A DNA stretch of 20,683 nucleotides, from contig CAZMUQ010000018.1 in the NCBI GenBank assembly GCA_964569845.1, forward strand, positions 1 through 20,683, in the 5' to 3' direction. The notes beneath the pieces are model-generated. The model did not search any database. It worked only from the letters and a program-made list of their open reading frames with translations, and had not been told where the DNA came from. The stretch comes from CAZMUQ01 sp964569845 (lineage in GTDB: Archaea > Thermoproteota > Bathyarchaeia > Hecatellales > Hecatellaceae). This document shows positions 7,406-13,876 of the stretch, piece after piece; the first letter of the stretch is position 1; the number at the start of each line of letters is the position of its first letter. The position numbers and the translations under genes were made by a program.

Positions 7406-7410
7406 CCTCC
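7406..7410 (-). promoter_or_regulatory. Shine-Dalgarno GGAGG that decides the start at 7398
   Basis: GGAGG on the minus strand lies seven bases before ATG 7398. It fixes the start of the truncated PaaK-like gene downstream of an alternative ATG at 7431. Confidence 0.85.
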
Positions 7411-7431
7411 ACTAAGAAGTTTAATTATCAT

Positions 7432-7443
7432 ATTTTTTATAAA
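7432..7443 (-). promoter_or_regulatory. TATA box of the PaaK-like operon
   Basis: The minus strand reads TTTATAAAAAAT, about 25 bases before the expected transcription start near 7412. The resulting leader would just include the GGAGG site. Confidence 0.55.
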
Positions 7444-7574
7444 AATTTTGTTAAATGAATGTTGATTGTTAGGTATGAAGACCTTTAAAGTTTTTATAGA
7501 TTACCTTTTTATTATTTTAAAGCTTAAAGTTAGAACTCAATGCAACTAAAGTTTAATTTTGTGGTGTATAATGA

Positions 7575-9050
7575 ATGGAGGCTATTAGCAGAGAGGTTAA
7601 AGAAGAATCTTCAATTATCAAAGAGTTAGATCCTCTTTTTAATCCTACATCTGTTGCAGTTATTGGTGCAACAGATAATAGGGAGAAGTGGGGTTACTGG
7701 ACATTCTGTAGTATTGTTGAAAGTTTTAAGGGTAGAAAGTATGCTGTAAATATTTCAGGTAAAGATGTTTTAGGCTACAAGTCTTATAGGCGGATAACAG
7801 AAATACCTGGTAAAGTTGATTTAGCAGTTTTTGTTATCCCGGCTCAAAATGTTCTACCAGTTATGGAGGATTGTGTTGAAAAGGGTGTTAAAGCTGCAAT
7901 TTTGATAACTGCAGGATTCCAAGAGACTGGAGAAGAAGGTAGAAAACTTCAAAATGAGGTTGTTAAAATTGCAAGAAAAGGTGGGATTAGGATTGTTGGA
8001 CCTAATTGTATGGGTTTATGGAGTGCTTCTTCCAATCTTAAAGCCTTTATGCTTCCTTTACCAGTTTTAGATGGACCATTAGGCTTTGTAACTCAGGGAG
8101 GTAATGTTGGTGTCAGCATTTTAAGGATGGCTTATGATAGAAACATAGGCTTCCATAAGTATGTTAGCTGCGGTGCAACAGCAGACCTTCAAATTGAAGA
8201 CTATATAGAGTATTTTGGTTATGACCCTAAGATTAAGGTTGTTCTAGCCTATATTGAGGGTTTAAATGATGGTAGAAGGTTTATGGAGAAGGTTAGAAAA
8301 ATTGCTAAAAGAAAGCCTATCATAGTTTTAAAGTCTGGTAGAACTGAAGCTGCAGCTAAAGCTATTAAATCTCATGTTGGTGCTTTAGCAGGGTCAGATA
8401 AAGTTTATGATTCAGCTTTTAAAGAGGTTGGAGTTATTAGAGTTGATACTGTTGAGGAGCTTTTAGATGTTGGTGTAGGATTTTTAACTCAACCTCTTCC
8501 AAGAGGTAGAAATGTTGCTATTCTAACTGGTGGTGGTAGTTATGGTGTTATTTGTGCAGATGCATGTGAAATTAACGGGTTAAATGTTGTTAAGCTCCCA
8601 GATTGGGTTGTTGAGGAGCTTAATAAAATTCTTCCCCCAAGATGGAGTCATGGAAACCCTGTTGACCCTGCTGGTGATAGAAATCTTCACTATTATCTCC
8701 AAATTCCAGACATACTTTTAAGGCTTGGGGAAGTTGATTCTCTCATTTTTATGGGTTTTGGAGGATTTTATAGGTTTGCTTTTTTCATGAATGTTAAGAT
8801 TGATGGTGTAGAACTTCCAGAAAATTATGAGGAATTTTCAAGGTTTATTGAGGAATACTCTATAAATCTTCTTCTCCAGTGGAAGAGAAAATATGGAAAA
8901 CCTGTAGTAACAACAACCTTCCATGAATCTGAGTCAAAACTTAAAAATGGAGTGTACCATTATAGTTCACCTGAAAGAGCAGTAAAAGTTTTAGCTAAAC
9001 TTGTAGAATATAAGGAGTTTCTGGAAAAAGAAAGCAGCAAAAAGCTGTAA
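7575..9050 (+). CDS. ADP-forming acyl-CoA synthetase alpha-subunit-like protein (orphan)
   Basis: A 491-residue protein with the alpha-subunit architecture of NDP-forming acyl-CoA synthetases. It has a CoA-binding Rossmann domain (about 20-145, IGATDN at 30-35), a succinyl-CoA ligase-like domain (about 165-300) and a third ligase-CoA domain (about 310-470, HGNPVDPAGD at 359-368). The phosphorylated histidine is His267 in SHVGALAGSD. Such enzymes interconvert acyl-CoA, ADP and phosphate with acid, ATP and CoA. The ATP-grasp beta subunit, required for nucleotide chemistry, is not fused and is not found in this window, so it must be elsewhere or the protein has another role. The ATG at 7575 has GGTG eight bases upstream; another ATG at 7571 is in a frame that closes after five codons. 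It is divergent from the PaaK-like operon. Confidence 0.9.
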   Translation: MEAISREVKEESSIIKELDPLFNPTSVAVIGATDNREKWGYWTFCSIVESFKGRKYAVNISGKDVLGYKSYRRITEIPGKVDLAVFVIPAQNVLPVMEDCVEKGVKAAILITAGFQETGEEGRKLQNEVVKIARKGGIRIVGPNCMGLWSASSNLKAFMLPLPVLDGPLGFVTQGGNVGVSILRMAYDRNIGFHKYVSCGATADLQIEDYIEYFGYDPKIKVVLAYIEGLNDGRRFMEKVRKIAKRKPIIVLKSGRTEAAAKAIKSHVGALAGSDKVYDSAFKEVGVIRVDTVEELLDVGVGFLTQPLPRGRNVAILTGGGSYGVICADACEINGLNVVKLPDWVVEELNKILPPRWSHGNPVDPAGDRNLHYYLQIPDILLRLGEVDSLIFMGFGGFYRFAFFMNVKIDGVELPENYEEFSRFIEEYSINLLLQWKRKYGKPVVTTTFHESESKLKNGVYHYSSPERAVKVLAKLVEYKEFLEKESSKKL

Positions 9051-9120
9051 ATGTTAAGCATATTTAACCCAACCTTTCTTAACCTTTACTTTTAACCAAA
9101 AATTTACCTTTAAACACAAC

Positions 9121-9133
9121 GTTTTTATATCTT
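9121..9133 (+). promoter_or_regulatory. TATA-like element of the iron-sulfur flavoprotein gene
   Basis: GTTTTTATATCTT lies about 45-50 bases before the chosen start. About 55 bases further upstream GTTAA (9053-9057) and TTAAC (9064-9068) form a small inverted repeat, similar in half-site to the palindrome at 10059. Confidence 0.45.
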
Positions 9134-9164
9134 AAAACTAAAGAGGTAGTGTTTTGGAGGTTAA

Positions 9165-9170
9165 AGGTGA
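9165..9170 (+). promoter_or_regulatory. Shine-Dalgarno AGGTGA for the start at 9176
   Basis: AGGTGA lies five bases before ATG 9176. A second site, GGAGG at 9156-9160, could serve the in-frame GTG at 9167, which lies inside the AGGTGA. Confidence 0.55.
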
Positions 9171-9175
9171 ACCCT

Positions 9176-9823
9176 ATGAATAATTTTGAGATTAAAATTC
9201 TTGGTATTTGTGGTAGCCCAATAAGGGATGGAAATACTGAAGTTTTTTTAAGAAAAGCTTTAGAGTTTGCTGAAGCTGAGGGTGCAAAAACTGAGCTTAT
9301 AAGACTTGCAGATATTGAGGTTAAAGATTGTGTTCACTGTAATTGGTGCTTATTTAATCAAACTGAAAATGATTTTTGTGCACAAAAAGATGGTATGACC
9401 GAGATTTACAGGAAAATTTTGGAATATGATGGGTTGCTTGTAGCTACGCCAGTATACATTAGAAGGTTTTCTGGTAAGCTGGCAAATTTACTTGACCGGT
9501 TACGTGCACTTGAACTTGGAAAATATTATCGGAGAAGGTATCCATTAAAAGATAAGGTTGCAGCATCCCTTGCAGTAAGCTGGTTTAGGCATGGAGGAAC
9601 AGAAACAGCTCTTCTAACTCTTAACCAATCCTTCCTAATATGGGATATGATTGTTGCAGGTTTAGGTGCAGCAGGATTTTCAAGTATAAATGGAACAGGC
9701 AAGTTTGACCCCTCAGATAAACACTTAATTCTTAAGGATGAATTTGCCTTAAAACAGGCTGAAAAAACAGCAAAACGTATGGTTGAACTTATAAAAATGG
9801 TTAAGAAAGCTAAAGCCAAGTAA
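9176..9823 (+). CDS. Iron-sulfur flavoprotein / NADPH-dependent FMN reductase family
   Basis: A 215-residue flavodoxin-fold protein. The FMN phosphate-binding loop is GSPIRDGNT (13-21) and the second flavin loop is TPVYIRRFSGKLANLLDR (about 90-107). Between them is a compact cysteine motif CVHCNWC followed by a fourth cysteine (Cys52, 55, 58 and 68), the arrangement that holds a 4Fe-4S cluster in Isf-type iron-sulfur flavoproteins. The spacing before the last cysteine is nine residues, longer than the usual four to seven. Such proteins move electrons between ferredoxins and small acceptors. Its position before an acyl-CoA dehydrogenase suggests a redox-partner role (inference). ATG 9176 is chosen because AGGTGA precedes it; GTG 9167 or 9149 would only add a few residues. 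Confidence 0.88.
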   Translation: MNNFEIKILGICGSPIRDGNTEVFLRKALEFAEAEGAKTELIRLADIEVKDCVHCNWCLFNQTENDFCAQKDGMTEIYRKILEYDGLLVATPVYIRRFSGKLANLLDRLRALELGKYYRRRYPLKDKVAASLAVSWFRHGGTETALLTLNQSFLIWDMIVAGLGAAGFSSINGTGKFDPSDKHLILKDEFALKQAEKTAKRMVELIKMVKKAKAK

Positions 9824-9848
9824 TCTACACTTAACATTTTTTCTTAGT

Positions 9849-10047
9849 AAACCTGAAATGGATTTTTTAAAGATTAAAATTGCGCCAACAATACTTCCCC
9901 AAAACAAGGGAGGAATGGGGTAGCTTGGAGGAGAGAACTAAGCAGGTTATAAAAAGGGAGATAGGTGTAGATGCTGAAATTAGGTGGGTTAAGTATGAAG
10001 AGTTACCATTAATAGGTTGGGAGATAGCAAGAATAGTTGAAGAATAA
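9849..10047 (+). pseudogene. Remnant of a PaaK-type ligase C-terminal domain (frameshifted)
   Basis: This stretch between two genes encodes the end of a PaaK-like ligase. From 9858 one frame reads MDFLKIK, matching MDVLRLR of the intact ligase. One extra base in the run of four A at 9876-9879 then shifts the frame, and from 9880 the text continues LRQQYFPKTREEWGSLEE and on through GVDAEIRWVKYEELP to IARIVEE and a stop at 10047. The intact gene has GVDAEIEWVPYEKL and LVRIVD in the same order. Only about the last 62 residues survive; nothing upstream matches. The residue matching the catalytic lysine is Glu (IGWEIARI). I see it as a deletion remnant. A free-standing product from TTG 9880 is possible but has no ribosome-binding site. 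Confidence 0.8.
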
Positions 10048-10058
10048 CTTTAAGCATG

Positions 10059-10084
10059 TTAAGTTAACTACCTAGTTAACATAA
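10059..10084. promoter_or_regulatory. 26-bp near-perfect palindrome upstream of acyl-CoA dehydrogenase
   Basis: The core arms GTTAACTA (10063-10070) and TAGTTAAC (10073-10080) are perfect inverted repeats around CC. With one mismatch the symmetry continues outward to TTA and TAA, giving 12-base arms. A weak TATA-like stretch lies just upstream (about 10044-10054), so the palindrome covers the expected transcription start, as a repressor operator would. Confidence 0.6.
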
Positions 10085-10105
10085 GGTTTATAGGTGTGGT
10101 TAAAA

Positions 10106-11254
10106 TTGGATTTTGGGTTTACTGAGGAGCAGAAGCTAATTAAAAAATCTGCTGAAGAATTTTGTCAGAAGGAAGTTTCTCCCTACATTGATAAATGGTT
10201 AAAGGACAGGATTTTTCCTAGGGAGCTTATGAAAAAGTGTGCAAGTATAGGTTGGACTGGAATGAATATTAGGGAGGAGTATGGTGGTACACCATTAGAT
10301 AACGTTAGTCAAGGAATAATTACAGAAGTTATAGGTAAATATGAAGTTCCAACCCAAATATTTCTTTCACTACAACTATCAAGATTACTTAACTATGCAA
10401 CTGAGGAATGTAAAGAAAAGTTTACTGGAAAATTTTTGGATGGAGATTTAATTATTTGTGGAGGGTTTACAGAACCAGGCTGCGGCTCAGATGTTGCAGC
10501 AATAATTACTAGAGCTGTTAAAGATGGTGGGGAGTACCTGATAAATGGTGAGAAAGCTTGTATAAGCGGCCCATTATACTCAGATATTTTTGTTATTTCC
10601 GCTAAAACAGCTGAAATACCTGGCAAACCTCATAAAGCTATTAGCCTAATTCTAGTTGAAAAGGATAGGGAAGGTGTTGAAGCTTATGAGCTTGAAACAA
10701 TGGCTCCAGGGTTTAAGGGAGATTTTGGCGGAGTAAAGTTTGATAATGTTAAAGTTCCTGTAGCAAACCTTATTGGTGAAGAAAATAAAGGTTTCTACCT
10801 TCTAATGAACGAATTTAACCTTATAAGAGTTCATGTAGCATTAATGGCTTTAGGTGCAGCTGAAAAGTCTATTGAGGAAGCTATTGAGTATGCAAAGCAA
10901 AGAAGAGCTTTTGGTTTACCTATATCAAAATTTCAAGCTGTAAGTTTTAGGCTTGCTGAACATTGGACAAAAATTGAAGCTGCAAAACTTTTAGCTTACA
11001 GAGCTTTATGGCTTGCAGATAAAGGTATATCAAGCTGGGCTGAAGCTTCAGCAGCAAAATGGTATGGTTGCGAGGTTGCTTTTAATGCTATAAATGATGC
11101 ACTTCAAACCTATGGTGCATACGGCTATACGACGGAGTATCCTGTAGAGCGTAGATTCAGAGCTATTAGAGGTGCATTAATAGGTGATGGAACAGGCGAC
11201 ATCCAAAAACTTATAATTTCAAGAATATTATTCGGAAGAGAATATTCACCTTAA
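10106..11254 (+). CDS. Acyl-CoA dehydrogenase family protein
   Basis: A 382-residue flavoenzyme of the acyl-CoA dehydrogenase family, which introduces the alpha-beta double bond into acyl-CoA and passes electrons to ETF or a similar carrier. The N-terminal helical domain starts DFGFTEEQKLIKKSAEEF. The signature FTEPGCGSDVAA is at about 121-132, and the C-terminal FAD region includes AKQRRAFGLPISKFQ and YGAYGYTTEYPVERRFR. The usual catalytic Glu in the IYEGTSEIQ motif is Asp361 here (IGDGTGDIQ), and the alternative isovaleryl-type Glu position is also not Glu. The chosen TTG at 10106 lies nine bases after AGGTG; a GTG at 10094 would start inside that site. No ETF genes are seen. It probably works with the MaoC and SDR genes. 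Confidence 0.9.
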   Translation: MDFGFTEEQKLIKKSAEEFCQKEVSPYIDKWLKDRIFPRELMKKCASIGWTGMNIREEYGGTPLDNVSQGIITEVIGKYEVPTQIFLSLQLSRLLNYATEECKEKFTGKFLDGDLIICGGFTEPGCGSDVAAIITRAVKDGGEYLINGEKACISGPLYSDIFVISAKTAEIPGKPHKAISLILVEKDREGVEAYELETMAPGFKGDFGGVKFDNVKVPVANLIGEENKGFYLLMNEFNLIRVHVALMALGAAEKSIEEAIEYAKQRRAFGLPISKFQAVSFRLAEHWTKIEAAKLLAYRALWLADKGISSWAEASAAKWYGCEVAFNAINDALQTYGAYGYTTEYPVERRFRAIRGALIGDGTGDIQKLIISRILFGREYSP

Positions 11255-11281
11255 TCTCCAAAAAAGAAAGGAAGATTAGTT

Positions 11282-12811
11282 TTAAATTTTATCTACAAAC
11301 TCAACCTTCCTAAGTTTTTTGTAGAATGCAACTCTTTCATTAACAAAGTTTATCAATTCTTCAGCTGAAACTTTCCCTTTATATTCATCCTTTAAAACAA
11401 CTTTTGCAAATGGTTTATGTCCAATTTCAGGGTCCCATTCACCATCAACATACGTATCCTTAACTGCTGGATGCTGGAGAAGTATAATTTCAAGGTCTCT
11501 TGGAAAGATTGGATAAGCTTTATATTTAAGAAACCTCTTCTTTAAACCTCTAAAGTAAAGTAGACCATTCTCATCCATCATTAAAAGGTCTCCAGTGTAA
11601 AGCCATCCATCTCTAATAGCTTTTTTAGTTTCCTCTGGATCCTTGTAGCCTCTCATAATCCATGGGGATTTAACAATAAGTTCTCCAACTTCTCCTGGTG
11701 GAAGTTCTTTTGTCCCAATTTCTTTATCAACAATTTTAACATCAACATCAGGTAAGGGGATACCGACAGAACCATAAACTCTAACATTTGGTGGTTGAGC
11801 TGTAACAACTAACCCTTCAGTTAAACCGTAACCCTGAATAAGTGGAATACCAACATCCTCAAAAAATGCTTTTTGAAGGTCAGGTGGAACAGGTGCTGCA
11901 CCAGTTACACAAAGCATTAAACTTGGAACATCCTCCTTCCTTAAACCTTTCTTTAAGACAGCATCAAACATCATTGGTGGACCAGGCCAAAGATTAACAT
12001 TATACTTTCTTATTAGTTCAAGCGCTTTATCAAGGTCAAACCTTTTCATTAAAACTATTGTTCCTCCAGCAATAACAGGTCCTGCTATTTCCATAACACC
12101 AAATAGGTGGGATAAGGGTATAGCAACAAGTGATGTTACTCCTTCTCTACGCCCATAAAATGCTGAAGCTGAAATCATAGCTGCAACTATCCCATAATGG
12201 GTATGGTAAACTTCAAGCGTTCTACCAACAATACCAGCATAATGTGCAATTACTGCTACATCTTCACGTGGATTAATTTGAACATTTGGAGGTTTAGCTT
12301 CATATTTTGCTAAAACACCCCCATAGCTTAAGGTATCTTTTCCTCCTTCAACAACAATGGTATTCTTTAACCCGTAACCATATTCCTCAAAAATCTTTTT
12401 TTCACGCTCCCAAACTTCAGCATCTGTAAAAATTACTTTAGGTTTGGTCATTTCAAAATGCATTTTTAAATCTTCACTGATAGTTAAAGCATCAATAATA
12501 GCAACCTTAGCTCCAGCTTTAAGCCCACCATAAAAGCATGATATAAACTCGGGCCTATTAAACATCATAACAGCTGCAGGATCCCCCCTCCTAACACCCA
12601 TATCCCAAATTGCAGCTGCAATTTTACTTGATTCCTCAGAAACCCTTCCATAGGTGAATATTCTACCATCCTCATAAATTACAAGAGGTCTATCTGGTTT
12701 AGAAGATGCATGATCATCAAGAAACTTGTAAAGTGGTTTTTCAGGGTAGGGTTGTAAAGTTTTAGGTGTTCCTTCAGGCCAAATTTTAAACCACAATTTT
12801 TCTTTAACCAA
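11282..12811 (-). CDS. Degenerate AMP-dependent acyl-CoA ligase homologue (lacks A3 and A10 residues)
   Basis: A 509-residue member of the acyl-CoA synthetase family that looks catalytically impaired. Motif A5 (QGYGLTEG, about 326-333) and the TGD of A7 (about 406) are intact. The A3 phosphate loop, normally YTSGTTGxPKG, reads HYAGIVGRTLE (about 190-200), losing the Ser/Thr pair and the Lys. In A8 the usual GR is GL. The protein ends EFVDKI, just where the related ligase at 13877-15511 continues with PRSLAGK, so the catalytic A10 lysine is missing; no such motif follows in other frames. The frame is otherwise intact and codon use resembles its neighbours. TTG 12811 with AGGTGA five bases upstream is preferred to GTG 12820, which overlaps that site. 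A partner, scaffold or acyl-binding role is possible. Confidence 0.85.
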   Translation of the reverse strand: MVKEKLWFKIWPEGTPKTLQPYPEKPLYKFLDDHASSKPDRPLVIYEDGRIFTYGRVSEESSKIAAAIWDMGVRRGDPAAVMMFNRPEFISCFYGGLKAGAKVAIIDALTISEDLKMHFEMTKPKVIFTDAEVWEREKKIFEEYGYGLKNTIVVEGGKDTLSYGGVLAKYEAKPPNVQINPREDVAVIAHYAGIVGRTLEVYHTHYGIVAAMISASAFYGRREGVTSLVAIPLSHLFGVMEIAGPVIAGGTIVLMKRFDLDKALELIRKYNVNLWPGPPMMFDAVLKKGLRKEDVPSLMLCVTGAAPVPPDLQKAFFEDVGIPLIQGYGLTEGLVVTAQPPNVRVYGSVGIPLPDVDVKIVDKEIGTKELPPGEVGELIVKSPWIMRGYKDPEETKKAIRDGWLYTGDLLMMDENGLLYFRGLKKRFLKYKAYPIFPRDLEIILLQHPAVKDTYVDGEWDPEIGHKPFAKVVLKDEYKGKVSAEELINFVNERVAFYKKLRKVEFVDKI

Positions 12812-12816
12812 TTTTT

Positions 12817-12822
12817 TCACCT
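12817..12822 (-). promoter_or_regulatory. Shine-Dalgarno AGGTGA for the start at 12811
   Basis: On the minus strand AGGTGA lies five bases before TTG 12811. The apparent GTG start at 12820 is part of this site, so translation most likely starts three codons later. Confidence 0.6.
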
Positions 12823-12910
12823 AAAATCTTATTTCTTCATACCTATTCATCTCTAACTATACATTTAATTTTTTCCATATATTTCAACATAAAAAAATTT
12901 AAGTTCTTAG

Positions 12911-12920
12911 AGTTTATAAG
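12911..12920 (+). promoter_or_regulatory. TATA-like element of the MaoC operon
   Basis: AGTTTATAAG lies about 40 bases before the TTG start and roughly 25 bases before the GGAGG site at 12940-12944, giving a very short leader. Confidence 0.45.
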
Positions 12921-12954
12921 GATAGTTTAAGGGTTTAATGGAGGATGTTTTGAA

Positions 12955-13425
12955 TTGGCTGAAGTTAAAAGGTCTGATAAAAAGGCTATAGGTAAAGAGT
13001 ATCCCCCGATAACCTACATGGTAGATATTCCTGGGGTTAAGATTAGGGAGTATGCTGAAGCTATTGGTGATATGAATCCAATTTACTTTGATGAGGAATA
13101 TGCCAAAAAGGCTGGATTTGATAGTATTATTGCTCCACCAACATTTGCAGCTGTTTTTGCTCTTAGACCATTAGCTTTTGCTCTTCAAGACCAAGATTTA
13201 GCTATAGACCTTGCAACAATGGTTCATGGTGCTCAAGAATTTGAGTTTTATAGACCTGTTAAACCTGGGGATAAGTTAACAATTAAGCCTAAAGTAGCAG
13301 ATATTTATGAGAAAATGAGTAGAAGTGGTAGACCTATGGACTTTATTGTTATTGAAGCTGAAGTTGTAGATGAAAAAGGTGAGAAAGTTTTAGTTGCAAG
13401 GTCAACTTTAATTTGTAGGAGGTGA
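12955..13425 (+). CDS. MaoC-like dehydratase, non-catalytic-type subunit (HadA/FAS1-dehydratase-like)
   Basis: A 156-residue hot-dog-fold protein of the MaoC N-terminal (FAS1-type dehydratase) group. The motif region is YAEAIGDMNPIYFDEEYAKKAG (in pieces 33-54), followed by IIAPPTFAAVF, which resembles HadA of mycobacteria. The hydratase Asp is present (Asp39) but the catalytic His is replaced by Tyr44. Relatives with Tyr here usually work as the partner of a catalytic MaoC protein, one subunit shaping the substrate tunnel. The next gene supplies exactly such a partner. The start is TTG with GGAGG at 12940-12944 ten bases upstream. It is the first gene of a two-gene operon, divergent from the degenerate ligase homologue. 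Confidence 0.9.
   Translation: MAEVKRSDKKAIGKEYPPITYMVDIPGVKIREYAEAIGDMNPIYFDEEYAKKAGFDSIIAPPTFAAVFALRPLAFALQDQDLAIDLATMVHGAQEFEFYRPVKPGDKLTIKPKVADIYEKMSRSGRPMDFIVIEAEVVDEKGEKVLVARSTLICRR
13417..13425 (+). promoter_or_regulatory. Full Shine-Dalgarno AGGAGGTGA of the second MaoC gene
   Basis: AGGAGGTGA is a full complement of the conserved 16S rRNA tail and contains the stop codon of the upstream gene. It sits five bases before TTG 13431, so the in-frame GTG at 13422, inside the site, is not the start. Confidence 0.8.
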
Positions 13426-13430
13426 ATTTT

Positions 13431-13865
13431 TTGAGTAAGAAGATTGTTTATTTTGAAGATGTTAATGTTGGTGATGAGATAAGTTCAACAAATCCTCCAG
13501 TAACAAGAGTTCATATAGCAAAATATGCTGGTGCCTCAGGAGATTTTAATCCTATTCATGTTGATGAGGAATTTGCTAAAAATACTCCTCAAAAAACTGT
13601 TATAGCTCATGGTATGTTGACAATGGGGTATGTGGCTCGAATGCTAACAGATTGGCTTCCAGATCCAGCACATCTTAAAAGGTTAAAAGTAGAATTTAGG
13701 GGTATGGTTTTCCCTGGAGATACTGTTACATGTAAAGGTAAAATTGTTGACAAATATCAGAAAAATGGGAAAAATTACGTTAAACTTGAAGTTTGGGCTG
13801 AAAATCAAAGAGGAGAAAAGGTTGCTATAGGTGAGGCTGAAGCAGTATTACCTTCAAAATCTTAG
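13431..13865 (+). CDS. MaoC-like (R)-specific enoyl-CoA hydratase, catalytic subunit
   Basis: A 144-residue hot-dog-fold hydratase. The complete hydratase motif is YAGASGDFNPIHVDEEFAK, with Asp38 and His43 as the catalytic pair, followed by IAHGMLTMGYVARML and the conserved FRGMVFPGDTV. MaoC-type hydratases add water to trans-2-enoyl-CoA to give the (3R)-hydroxyacyl-CoA. The preceding gene encodes a partner of the non-catalytic type, so a heterodimer like HadAB or ChsH1-ChsH2 is likely. The product would be the substrate expected for the SDR at 3478. Start TTG 13431 is fixed by the perfect Shine-Dalgarno; the two genes are five bases apart and surely co-translated. The gene converges with the ligase at 13877. 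Confidence 0.93.
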   Translation: MSKKIVYFEDVNVGDEISSTNPPVTRVHIAKYAGASGDFNPIHVDEEFAKNTPQKTVIAHGMLTMGYVARMLTDWLPDPAHLKRLKVEFRGMVFPGDTVTCKGKIVDKYQKNGKNYVKLEVWAENQRGEKVAIGEAEAVLPSKS

Positions 13866-13876
13866 CTTCCATGTTT

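Noticed and set aside
7399..7431. Upstream ATG at 7431 extending the truncated PaaK-like protein by 11 residues
   Set aside because: It lies in the TATA box and the GGAGG at 7406-7410 clearly serves ATG 7398; homologues begin near the shorter N terminus.
9858..10047. Programmed +1 frameshift producing a functional small protein at the A4 run
   Set aside because: No ribosome-binding site precedes ATG 9858, the upstream two thirds of the ligase is absent, and the lysine position is Glu; decay is the simpler reading.
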